Below the pieces are notes generated by a model. The model made no database searches and was not told where the DNA came from. It saw only the letters and a list, made by a program, of their open reading frames with translations. A program made the position numbers and the translations under genes. This document shows positions 16,361-22,718 of a stretch of DNA of 22,718 nt, piece by piece. The stretch comes from Prevotella sp. CAG:1185 (lineage in GTDB: Bacteria; Bacteroidota; Bacteroidia; Bacteroidales; Bacteroidaceae). The DNA is taken from the NCBI GenBank assembly GCA_000436695.1, contig HF992662.1:74060-96777 (forward strand), read 5' to 3'. The first letter of the stretch is position 1, and each line of letters begins with the position of its first letter.

Positions 16361-18220
16361 TTAACGTGCAATAACCGATTTTGCAGTTGTTGCCTTGCCG
16401 TCTTTTACGGCTTTTGTTACATATACTCCCGGAGTAAGAGTGAATGTTTCACCCTGTTTTGTGCATTTGCGCACCATCTTTCCATTAAGGTCGTAGATAT
16501 AAAGGCTGTCAAAGTCGCCGTCGGCCATAACGCATGAAGATGTGCCCAAAAGTCTTGCCTTGGCTCTGTTTTCCGTGATGTCGGCAATTCCGGAGGTTGA
16601 AGTGTTCTTCACGAAGCGTGTTTCCGTACAGTTGTACACATTACGGTCTGTAACGTCATCAGGATTATAGTTGCTTACGAAGGCAACGAGATACATGTGC
16701 TCGGGTATGGCCTTTATATTAACATGATAGTATGTAGACTGGATGCTGTCGGGCAGTGTGTACGAAATCTCTTTCGTCAACTCTTTACCTTCTTCAAGGT
16801 CTATCGACTCGCCCCATGTTCCGTTGAGACAACCTCTGAACACATGTCTGTGTGCATAGGCTGAACTTCCGTTTGTCTGCACTGCTATTATTGAGTCCTG
16901 CATAAGGCAGAGCGTAAGTCTTGGGTCTGTACCTTCAGGCTTGACGTGTGTCTTTATCGTAAGAGTTCCTGAGAGCAATCTTGTGTCTTTGTCGTAGTCG
17001 GTGTTAAGTTTCATTTCGACATACGGCTGTATTGTTGCCTGCTTGTCAATGCTTTCGTTGATATAGACGCGGCTTACGTTGAACACCGGTGATCCGGCGT
17101 TTATACTCTCGTTAGTAGCTCTGTTGAGCATGAAAGCCGGTGCAAATGTTCCCCCGTTGTTATAGAAGTCAACATAGTAAGAGTCTTCCTCCATTGTGAA
17201 AGCGTCAGGCTTATAGCCGGAGTGGTGCGCAAGCTGCACGAAGCTTTCGCTGCGCTCGCTCAGCGTCTCCTCAAGAACTCTGTGTCCCTCAGGGCAGTTC
17301 ATACACGACTGCGATGTGAAAGTCTCAAGCAGATATGAGCGCTGAATGTTGGCAGGGTAGAAGTATACAGAGCTGCTGCATTCGTTGTCGTCAGCGTATG
17401 CGTCAGCTTTTCCGTTGATGTTATCTACCGATAGCTTTACTATTTTGCGTCCTTCATTCTCAGTTGATATGTTAGGCAGGTCAAAGTTGTAAGTTGATGC
17501 GTTGGGTATTGATACTCCATTTAATGTGAATGTCTCAGTTTCGTTGTTGTCAAACGTGCAGTGAACGTCAAAGCTTGTTATTGTCTCACTGCCGAAATTA
17601 AACAGCTGGCCTTGGAATTTGTATTCGTTTCCGGTCTTGTAGTATCCGTTGGCGTCAAATGGGCGTACAGATGCGTCTACAAATGCCGGTGCGTCGTCAA
17701 CAAGCAGCTGAATGTCATAGCTTCCCATCTTTCTTCCGAACAAGTCTTCCCAATTTCCGTTCTCGGTAATTCCGTAAGAAGTGCCTTCTTCGCCATAGCT
17801 GCGGTCGAAAGCCAAGGGACGATAGTTTGTCGTACATGTAATGGTGAATCCGAAATACAAATCCTTGTCTGCTGTTATTTCAAATGGAGTGTCAAGGTTG
17901 AAACTTTTCCAGCTTGTGCTTACTCCGGTGATTGTCTGTTCATATAAAGGTGTTCCGTTAAGGTTGTCGGTAATAAAGAATTTAACTGATTCCACGTTCT
18001 TGGTACCGAAGGCTCCCCTTACCCCAGTGATTTTCTTTCCCTGAAGTGCTTTTAGTTTTGCTGCCGGTATTTTTATTGCTGCTGACTGTTGCTCATTGTT
18101 GTTGAGTCTTACTCCGTCGGTGCGTTCAAAATCACCGTTGCTATAACCAATTTTTGTTTGTGCAGACATGCACAATGGGAGCATGATAAGCCCCATAGCG
18201 AAACATAAACCTTTTTTCAT
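16361..18220 (-). CDS. Omp28-related thioredoxin-fold surface protein with T9SS sorting domain
   Basis: Exported 619-residue protein. The signal peptide is 1-20 (MKKGLCFAMGLIMLPLCMSA). Residues about 22-176 are a beta-sandwich domain (VRGAFGTKNVESVKFFI; WKSFNLDTPFEITADKDLYFGF) related in layout to the sandwiches inserted in the FnIII domains of the 1046-residue protein. Residues about 180-290 form another beta-sandwich. The Omp28-like thioredoxin domain begins YLLETFTSQSCMNCPEG (296-312): it has a CxxC pair (C306, C309) and a cis-Pro-type loop TFAPAFMLNR (P361). The C-terminus (about 544-619) is a T9SS sorting domain (LYIYDLNGKMVRK, TPGVYVTKAV, basic end). It is the first gene of the tRNA-bracketed cluster and the only one behind a full consensus promoter. 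It shares the redox-type domain, but not the N-terminal domain, with the protein at 10931-12787. Confidence 0.82.
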   Translation of the reverse strand: MKKGLCFAMGLIMLPLCMSAQTKIGYSNGDFERTDGVRLNNNEQQSAAIKIPAAKLKALQGKKITGVRGAFGTKNVESVKFFITDNLNGTPLYEQTITGVSTSWKSFNLDTPFEITADKDLYFGFTITCTTNYRPLAFDRSYGEEGTSYGITENGNWEDLFGRKMGSYDIQLLVDDAPAFVDASVRPFDANGYYKTGNEYKFQGQLFNFGSETITSFDVHCTFDNNETETFTLNGVSIPNASTYNFDLPNISTENEGRKIVKLSVDNINGKADAYADDNECSSSVYFYPANIQRSYLLETFTSQSCMNCPEGHRVLEETLSERSESFVQLAHHSGYKPDAFTMEEDSYYVDFYNNGGTFAPAFMLNRATNESINAGSPVFNVSRVYINESIDKQATIQPYVEMKLNTDYDKDTRLLSGTLTIKTHVKPEGTDPRLTLCLMQDSIIAVQTNGSSAYAHRHVFRGCLNGTWGESIDLEEGKELTKEISYTLPDSIQSTYYHVNIKAIPEHMYLVAFVSNYNPDDVTDRNVYNCTETRFVKNTSTSGIADITENRAKARLLGTSSCVMADGDFDSLYIYDLNGKMVRKCTKQGETFTLTPGVYVTKAVKDGKATTAKSVIAR

Positions 18221-18284
18221 CAGTTGTAATTTTATGGCTCTTTTATGCCTGTTAACAAGTTGTGTATTTGTTTTTTTTCGTTTA

Positions 18285-18316
18285 CAAAAATAGTAATTTT
18301 ATGTAATTATTACAAA
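18285..18316 (-). promoter_or_regulatory. Consensus promoter for the secreted-protein cluster
   Basis: On the minus strand TTTG (18313-18316), a 20-base spacer and TATTTTTG (18285-18292) fit the Bacteroidetes consensus perfectly. The ATG at 18220 lies 65 bases after the -7 box, leaving a leader of about 58 bases. Confidence 0.75.
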
Positions 18317-18763
18317 GAAAAATATGAAAAATATTTATATTTTATCGTCGAAATTTTATTTTTAATATATTTTTTGTAATTTTTAGTATGAATATATTTA
18401 TTAATCAAGTTGTTTTGCTTACAATATGGTAGTTATGGCTGGTTATTTAATTCTAAATGTCGCTATTAATGCCCGAATGATATACTAATGTCTTAAAATG
18501 CCAGTTTATGGTATGTTTAGGGCTATTGTAATATACAAAACTATGCATTGAGGCTAAGTTTTTTGTGACAGTGTTTATTCTTTTGATATTGTAAATATTC
18601 TTTCAGATATAAAATATTCCGGCTGATGATTGGTTCTGCCTAACTTCAGGCATCTTCAGCTTCAGACATGTTGTGTTGGGATGTTCAATCTGCTATGCCT
18701 AAATGTTTGCGGTGTTCTGTTGCGTTGTGTAATTGTGTGAATGAATGTAGAAGTGTTGGGACG
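18317..18763. other. Gene-free AT-rich stretch between the cluster promoter and tRNA-Asn copy 2
   Basis: No credible coding region, RNA or strong repeat is seen. The sequence is very AT-rich near 18300-18420 and becomes mixed afterwards. It contains upstream DNA of the cluster promoter and could hold regulatory sites, but I recognise none. Confidence 0.5.
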
Positions 18764-18792
18764 CAAAAAAGGAGTTATCTGAGTAACTCCTT
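18764..18792 (-). terminator. Rho-independent terminator of tRNA-Asn copy 2
   Basis: Same hairpin as in copy 1, but the single substitution (T at 18779) breaks the loop-closing pair, leaving a 9-bp stem with a 6-base loop, followed by TTTTG on the minus strand. Confidence 0.85.
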
Positions 18793-18796
18793 CTTG

Positions 18797-18870
18797 CGCT
18801 TCAAGATGGGCTTGAACCAACGACCCCCTGATTAACAGTCAGGTGCTCTAACCAACTGAGCTATTGAAGC
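18797..18870 (-). tRNA. tRNA-Asn (GTT), copy 2
   Basis: Identical over all 74 bases to the gene at 7058-7131: anticodon GTT, acceptor GCTTCAA/TTGAAGC, discriminator G, no encoded CCA, and the same T-T mismatch in the T-stem. It has its own promoter and terminator, so both copies appear functional. Confidence 0.95.
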
Positions 18871-18899
18871 ATGTAATGCATTTCCTTTCAAATGCGATG

Positions 18900-18931
18900 C
18901 AAAGGTAAGAAGATTTTTTGAAACTTCCAAA
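18900..18931 (-). promoter_or_regulatory. Promoter of tRNA-Asn copy 2
   Basis: On the minus strand TTTG (18928-18931), a 20-base spacer and TACCTTTG (18900-18907) form a full Bacteroidetes consensus. The leader to the mature tRNA is only about 22 bases. Confidence 0.8.
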
Positions 18932-19012
18932 CTTTTTGGGCAAAAAATTGAATTTTAGACTAAAATAAAATAATTTTTCTGCTAAAAGTGGTGTTTTCAC
19001 CATATAAACGTG

Positions 19013-19020
19013 TACCTTTG
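19013..19020 (+). promoter_or_regulatory. -7 element for the S41 peptidase gene
   Basis: TACCTTTG matches TAnnTTTG on the plus strand and is identical to the tRNA -7 boxes. The -33 region holds only a T-run. If used, it gives a 5' leader of about 244 bases before the ATG at 19271. Confidence 0.5.
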
Positions 19021-19026
19021 CATAAA

Positions 19027-19270
19027 TCCATACGGGCGCGCGTATATGTGTCATGTGCGGTTGTTTCTTAGCGCAGCCTGCGTGCTTTCACGGCATACTT
19101 CTGCCTGTTGTCGCCGTTATGCGCCGTTTGGTGTGGCCTTGTCTGCTTTTTAGTGCAGATTGCTACGGCCTTATATATAAATAGGTGTACGCCTCAAAGG
19201 GCAGAGATGTGCGCCGTAGCTCAATGAGATGATGCCCGGCAACAGAAACAGAAAATAATAACAAGAAGAG
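19027..19270 (+). other. Long 5' leader of the S41 peptidase gene
   Basis: About 244 bases without a clear gene, GC-richer than the region to its left. It contains a 35-codon frame (ATG at 19046, TAG at 19151-19153) rich in Cys, Arg and Ala that I do not regard as established. No known riboswitch or protein-leader motif is recognised. Confidence 0.35.
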
Positions 19271-20950
19271 ATGAAGATAAAACTATTTCAGCTGATGGCG
19301 CTGCTTATGCTGCCTTTCATGACGGTGTCGGCCCAGGACAGCAAGAGCCACAACTTCGACGTGGCAAAGAATCTGCAGGTGTTCAACGAGATATACAGCT
19401 ATCTTGACCTGATGTATGTAGACACGCTCAATGCCGACGAGGTGGTGGGCACGGCCATCAACTCGATGCTGCGCTCGCTCGACCCCTACACTGTGTATTA
19501 TCCCGAGAATAAGGTTAACGACCTGAAGACCATGATAACAGGCCGATATGTGGGCATAGGAGCCGTGATACGCTACAACCAGAAGCTGAAGCGTGTTGTT
19601 ATCGACGAGCCTTATGCAGGCAACCCGGCTGCCGAGGTGGGCCTGAAGAAGGGCGACATCATCCTTAGCATCGACGACTCTACGATGACCGACAAGGACG
19701 TCAGCTATGTAAGCTCGCATCTGCGCGGCGACGCCGGGACAACGTTCGTGCTGAAGGTTAAGCGTCCCAGCACGGGCAAGAACATGGAGTTCAGAATAAC
19801 ACGCCGTTCTGTCAACATGCCTTCAATAACATATTACGGCCTTCGTCCCGACAGCATAGGCTATCTTAACCTCAACAGCTTTACAGAGGACTGCTCAAAG
19901 GACGTGCGCAAGGCGTTCATAGAGATGAAGAAGCAGGGCATGAAGGGCCTCGTGCTCGACCTGCGCGGCAATGGCGGCGGCTCTCTCTCTGAGGCAGTCA
20001 ACATTGTCAACATGTTTGTGCCGAAGGACATCACGCTGGTTAAGACGCGCGGCAAGCTGAAGCGCGCCAACTATGACTATAAGACTACCGTCGAGCCTAT
20101 CGACACGGTTATGCCTGTGGTGGTGCTCGTAAACAGTGAGACAGCCAGCGCCAGCGAGATTACCAGCGGAAGTCTGCAAGACCTCGACCGCGCCGTGATT
20201 ATGGGTACACGCACCTACGGCAAGGGACTGGTGCAGCTGCCTGTAGACATATCGTACAACGGACAGCTGAAACTTACCACAAGCAAATACTACATTCCGA
20301 GCGGACGCTGCATCCAGGCCATCAACTATAAGCATGCGCGCGGCGGATACACCGAGCACATACCCGACAGCCTGACCAAGGTGTTCTATACGGCTGACGG
20401 ACGCGAGGTGCGCGACGGCGGCGGCATTAAGCCTGACATAGAGGTGCGTCCCGACTCGCTGCCCAACATCGCCTACTATCTCACCGTGAGCGGACTCGAC
20501 TCTACTGAGGTGCTGCTCGACTATGAGGTCGACTACATCGCTTCTCACCCGACGATAGCCAAGCCTTCAGAGTTTGAACTGTCTGACGCCGACTATGAAG
20601 ACTTCAAGCAGAGAGTGATAAAGAGCGGATTCACATACGACCCCGAGAGCGAGAAACTGCTCAAGTCGCTGAAGAAAGTTGTTGAGTTTGAGGGCTATTA
20701 CGACGATGCCAAGACCGAGTTTGAAAATCTGGAAAAGAAGCTGAAGCACAACATAGCCAAGGACCTCGACTATCACAAGGATGTGCTAAAGCAGATAATA
20801 TCCAACGACGTCGTTGCTGCCTACTATTATCAGGCTGGAAGCATGGAGAACAGTCTGCGCTACGACAAGCAGATGAAGGAGGCATGCCGCCTGCTCAACA
20901 GTCCTGACGAATATAAGGCTATATTGAAAGGTACAGTTAAGAAAAAATAA
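19271..20950 (+). CDS. S41-family C-terminal processing peptidase (CtpA/Prc type)
   Basis: Exported serine protease, 559 residues, that degrades or trims proteins from the C-terminus in the periplasm. The signal peptide is 1-21 (MKIKLFQLMALLMLPFMTVSA). An N-terminal helical region includes LRSLDPYTVYYP (68-78). A PDZ domain (about 90-180) carries the carboxylate-binding-type GRYVGIGAVI and the AAEVGLKKGDIILSIDD segment. The catalytic domain contains LVLDLRGNGGGSLSEAV (227-243), NSETASASEI with Ser293 as predicted nucleophile, and RTYGKGLVQ with the general base Lys318 and Gln322. The Ser-Lys spacing of 25 and the Lys+4 Gln match the family. Residues about 400-559 are a long, charged helical C-terminal extension typical of Bacteroidetes members. 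It is a single-gene unit with a strong terminator. T9SS sorting domains are normally removed by PorU, so no direct link with the neighbouring cargo is claimed. Confidence 0.9.
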   Translation: MKIKLFQLMALLMLPFMTVSAQDSKSHNFDVAKNLQVFNEIYSYLDLMYVDTLNADEVVGTAINSMLRSLDPYTVYYPENKVNDLKTMITGRYVGIGAVIRYNQKLKRVVIDEPYAGNPAAEVGLKKGDIILSIDDSTMTDKDVSYVSSHLRGDAGTTFVLKVKRPSTGKNMEFRITRRSVNMPSITYYGLRPDSIGYLNLNSFTEDCSKDVRKAFIEMKKQGMKGLVLDLRGNGGGSLSEAVNIVNMFVPKDITLVKTRGKLKRANYDYKTTVEPIDTVMPVVVLVNSETASASEITSGSLQDLDRAVIMGTRTYGKGLVQLPVDISYNGQLKLTTSKYYIPSGRCIQAINYKHARGGYTEHIPDSLTKVFYTADGREVRDGGGIKPDIEVRPDSLPNIAYYLTVSGLDSTEVLLDYEVDYIASHPTIAKPSEFELSDADYEDFKQRVIKSGFTYDPESEKLLKSLKKVVEFEGYYDDAKTEFENLEKKLKHNIAKDLDYHKDVLKQIISNDVVAAYYYQAGSMENSLRYDKQMKEACRLLNSPDEYKAILKGTVKKK

Positions 20951-20971
20951 ATTGAGAGAATATATTTTTCC

Positions 20972-21014
20972 GGGAGAGGTGAAAGCCATGAGGCTTTTGC
21001 CTCTCCCCTTTTTT
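20972..21014 (+). terminator. Rho-independent terminator of the S41 peptidase gene
   Basis: GGGAGAGG (20972-20979) pairs with CCTCTCCC (21000-21007), and inside it AAAGCC pairs with GGCTTT. The stem is followed by CTTTTTT, 22 bases after the stop codon. Confidence 0.93.
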
Positions 21015-21040
21015 ATGGGATATTCTTTTTGGGAGTTCTT

Positions 21041-21100
21041 TTTTAGGAGTTAAAGTAGTTAAAGGAGTTATCGCCAACAAGTTGGCTAGTAGTTAAAGTC
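21041..21100. repeat. Short AGTTAAAG repeats with an embedded hairpin
   Basis: AGTTAAAG occurs at 21048-21055, 21057-21064 and 21091-21098, with GGAGTTA-type variants alongside. The palindrome GCCAAC-AA-GTTGGC (21073-21086) sits in the middle. It lies between the convergent S41 and AraC genes and looks like a small dispersed intergenic repeat; its copy number elsewhere in the genome is unknown. Confidence 0.45.
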
Positions 21101-21142
21101 AATAGCCTTGTGGATTCTTATCACCACTCTGCATTTTAATTT

Positions 21143-22042
21143 TTAATTTTTCATTGCGCGCAGCGCCTGCTTTTCGTTCTTCACTTTCATTTTTATATAT
21201 TCAGACGGCGCGTGGCCATACATCTTTTTGAATGCCTGCGAGAAGTGCGACCTGTTCTTAAATCCTGCCGTATATCCCGCTTCCTGTGCCGTCAGTCCGT
21301 TTTTAATCATGAGTTCCTTGGCTCTTTCAAGCCTGTGCTCCGTAATCCAGCGCTGAGGCGACAGCGTGCTTATTTTGGCAAAGTCGCGCTTAAACGTGGC
21401 GAGACTTCTCCCGGTGTATGACGCAAACTCTTCGAGCGTCAGGTCCTCGGTGAAGTTGTGCTCCATGAAGTCGAGCAGGTCAATCTTCCATACCTCGTTA
21501 AAGTCGAACAGTGTGGGATAAAACCGCTGGTCGATGTTCAGCAGGCACATTATGGCTTCGTCCACTTTCAGCCGCAGCCATTCGTCCGATGGCGTCTCGC
21601 CGCTGTCGGTGTAGGGCATGAACGAGCCGAACAGACTTTTCAGTCCCGTGGTCTGCGGCAGTATGTTCACCGTCTGTCCTATGGGGCTTATGCCCCTCAT
21701 CTTTCTGCATATTGTCGCTATGCGGTTATAATATTCCTTCAGGTAGCGGCGTGGCAGCGTGAAGTTTATTCCCCGATAGGGCGTTCCGTCGAGCGGCACC
21801 TTCGTGACGTTTACCGAGCAGTCGCGGCGCACAAACACAAAGTTGTCGGCCGTAATCTCGTCGGTGCTGTCCCTTCCCTCGATAATCAGTTTGCCCGAGC
21901 GCACAAATATTATCGAGTGCGCCGGCATTCTGTGTTCCATGTGCATGTCGTGTTTTATGCTGCAGCTCAACAGAATGTCACCATAGTTTACCAAATTGTC
22001 CATAAGTCCGTTCATGCTGCAAATATAACACTCCTTTTTCAT
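21143..22042 (-). CDS. AraC-family transcriptional regulator with N-terminal cupin-like sensor domain
   Basis: Cytoplasmic DNA-binding regulator of 299 residues. The N-terminal part (about 20-170) has the layout of a cupin-type sensing domain (HSIIFVRSGKLIIEGRD; NFVFVRRDCSVNVTKVPLDG). The C-terminal double helix-turn-helix covers about 186-285: LTLEEFASYTGRSLATFKRDF for the first and AGYTAGFKNRSHFSQAFKKM for the second, ending YGHAPSEYIKM. The size and arrangement fit ExsA-like members common in Bacteroidetes. The ATG at 22042 overlaps the stop of the upstream gene by one base (TAATG), suggesting co-transcription and translational coupling; M10 is an alternative start. The regulator therefore probably controls its own operon with the amidohydrolase-monooxygenase gene. 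The ligand is unknown. Confidence 0.85.
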   Translation of the reverse strand: MKKECYICSMNGLMDNLVNYGDILLSCSIKHDMHMEHRMPAHSIIFVRSGKLIIEGRDSTDEITADNFVFVRRDCSVNVTKVPLDGTPYRGINFTLPRRYLKEYYNRIATICRKMRGISPIGQTVNILPQTTGLKSLFGSFMPYTDSGETPSDEWLRLKVDEAIMCLLNIDQRFYPTLFDFNEVWKIDLLDFMEHNFTEDLTLEEFASYTGRSLATFKRDFAKISTLSPQRWITEHRLERAKELMIKNGLTAQEAGYTAGFKNRSHFSQAFKKMYGHAPSEYIKMKVKNEKQALRAMKN

Positions 22043-22718
22043 TATTCCTTCTTCATCTTGCTGAATATTTCGTCCATGGCTTCAGCGTTCATGGGCGTCA
22101 TGTCCACGAGGTCGAGCGATTTCACCATGTGCAGCGTGCCCTGCTTGTAGGTGTTAAAGTGGGCAGTGGTTATGTGGTGTCTGTATGCGTCCATGTCGGC
22201 ATAGATTTCAAGAATGCGCACCTGGCACGAGTCTCTCTGCTGTATCATCGGGAATATGGCTATCACGCCCGGCTCCTCTCTCACCGACGTTGCCCCCACG
22301 TTCATGGCGGCGGTTATGTATTCGTTGAAGTATTCGGGATAAATCTCTATTTCAGATATGCGCACCAGCATGCCTTTGCTGTTGTTGCCTTTTTCAGGCA
22401 TAGCGCTGTTGTCTGCCTCAGTGCTGCCGGCATCGGCGATGTTAAATAGCCGTGCGGCGTTTTTCCACATAAACATATCCCTGTATTCCGACAGCGTTTT
22501 ATCGGCTTTAAGCTCCTTGTCGAGCCTGCGCAGGTTGGCGGTCAGCACCTCTGCCGGCTGATACGGATAGTCGGAGCCGTAGAGAATATGCCCCGGCGAT
22601 GTTATTGTCAGCAAACTGCGTATCACCTCTGCCGACGGTGCCCCGGCAAGGTCGTAGTAGAGCTGCGACAGACAGCCTTTAATGTCAATATCACCTATAT
22701 ATCCTCCGGCCTTAAGTG
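22042..22718 (-). CDS. Amidohydrolase fused to an ABM/YgiN-like monooxygenase domain, 5'-truncated by the window edge
   Basis: The frame continues to the right edge beyond the GTG at 22626: upstream codons read SQLYYDLAGAPSAEV, a typical amidohydrolase-2 (ACMSD-like) segment. The true start is therefore outside the window. The visible N-terminal part holds GHILYGSDYP, whose Asp is a conserved catalytic/metal residue in that family, and the closing NAARLFN helix. After a linker of about 20 polar residues comes a complete alpha/beta domain of about 100 residues, MLVRISEIEIYPEYF to SLDLVDMTPM. It resembles antibiotic-biosynthesis-monooxygenase (ABM) dimeric ferredoxin-like domains (EPGVIAIF; CQVRILEIYADMDAYRHHITTAHF). 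The fusion suggests coupled hydrolysis/decarboxylation and oxidation of a small, perhaps aromatic or quinone-like, compound (inference). The stop overlaps the AraC start by one base. Confidence 0.78.
   Translation of the reverse strand, partial: LKAGGYIGDIDIKGCLSQLYYDLAGAPSAEVIRSLLTITSPGHILYGSDYPYQPAEVLTANLRRLDKELKADKTLSEYRDMFMWKNAARLFNIADAGSTEADNSAMPEKGNNSKGMLVRISEIEIYPEYFNEYITAAMNVGATSVREEPGVIAIFPMIQQRDSCQVRILEIYADMDAYRHHITTAHFNTYKQGTLHMVKSLDLVDMTPMNAEAMDEIFSKMKKE

Larger units (their letters stand above)
18764..18874 (-). repeat. 111-bp direct repeat, copy 2 (tRNA-Asn plus terminator)
   Basis: Matches 7025-7135 in the same orientation at 110 of 111 positions. Together the copies bracket the four secreted-protein genes. 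Confidence 0.95.

Noticed and set aside
7025..18874. Classical integrative element with attL/attR at tRNA genes
   Set aside because: Both repeats are complete tRNA genes with their own promoters, and no integrase, excisionase, mobilisation or phage gene lies between them. Kept only as a recombination-prone cassette.
18848..19054. 68-codon minus-strand frame
   Set aside because: It overlaps the tRNA-Asn gene and its promoter and spans the promoter of the S41 gene; it has no domain features.
19046..19153. 35-codon frame in the S41 leader, considered as a small protein or leader peptide
   Set aside because: Composition and start context give no positive support, and no amino-acid run or terminator/antiterminator arrangement is visible.
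22020..22027. CAAATATA, reading TATATTTG on the minus strand, considered as a promoter for the AraC gene
   Set aside because: It lies inside the first codons of the gene, has no -33 partner, and would give an almost leaderless transcript starting at M10. The 1-nt overlap with the upstream gene fits co-transcription better.
1..22718. CRISPR arrays, transposases, rRNA genes
   Set aside because: No regularly spaced repeats, no transposase motifs and no rRNA-like sequence were seen on either strand.

Overview
The window looks like chromosome of a Bacteroidota member, most likely a Prevotella-like (Prevotellaceae) organism. The evidence is Bacteroidetes-type promoters (TAnnTTTG at -7 with TTTG about 20 nt upstream), absence of Shine-Dalgarno-driven starts, and five large exported proteins that each end in a type IX secretion (T9SS) type-A-like sorting domain. 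The genus is an inference. No transposase, integrase, CRISPR array or rRNA is present.

Left part (1-7000). The end of a bile-acid:sodium-symporter-family transporter (+) converges on a T9SS-sorted, FnIII/adhesin-like surface protein (998-2983, -). Between them lies an orphan T9SS sorting-domain fragment with an in-frame stop. The surface protein is transcribed divergently from a membrane-anchored TPR/AraC-type regulator (3137-4612, +). A Bcr/CflA-type MFS efflux pump follows, behind a CRP-like palindrome. A strong bidirectional terminator then separates it from an RNase-Z-like metallo-hydrolase (-).

Central part (7025-18874). Two tRNA-Asn(GTT) genes, same strand and virtually identical including their terminators (111 bp, one difference), bracket about 11.7 kb. 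This interval holds only four minus-strand genes, all for secreted T9SS cargo. In transcription order they are: an Omp28-like thioredoxin-fold protein; a 1082-residue protein built from a 491-residue internal duplication of YD-like repeats plus FnIII domains; a second Omp28-like protein with a cleaved-adhesin domain; and a 1046-residue HAF-repeat propeller plus interrupted-FnIII protein. The only strong consensus promoter seen is upstream of the first gene. Terminator-like hairpins lie between several genes, so the cluster may be partly read through. Recombination between the tRNA repeats would excise the whole cluster and leave one intact tRNA-Asn.

Right part (18875-22718). An S41 C-terminal processing peptidase (+) with a 5' leader of about 240 nt and a strong terminator is followed by a convergent pair: an AraC-family regulator and, overlapping its start by 1 nt, the end of an amidohydrolase fused to an ABM-type monooxygenase domain that runs off the window.

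Functionally, the centre is a set of surface or secreted modular proteins with sorting signals, thiol-redox-like domains and adhesion-type folds. The T9SS machinery itself is not in the window, and the substrates of these proteins cannot be read from the sequence.
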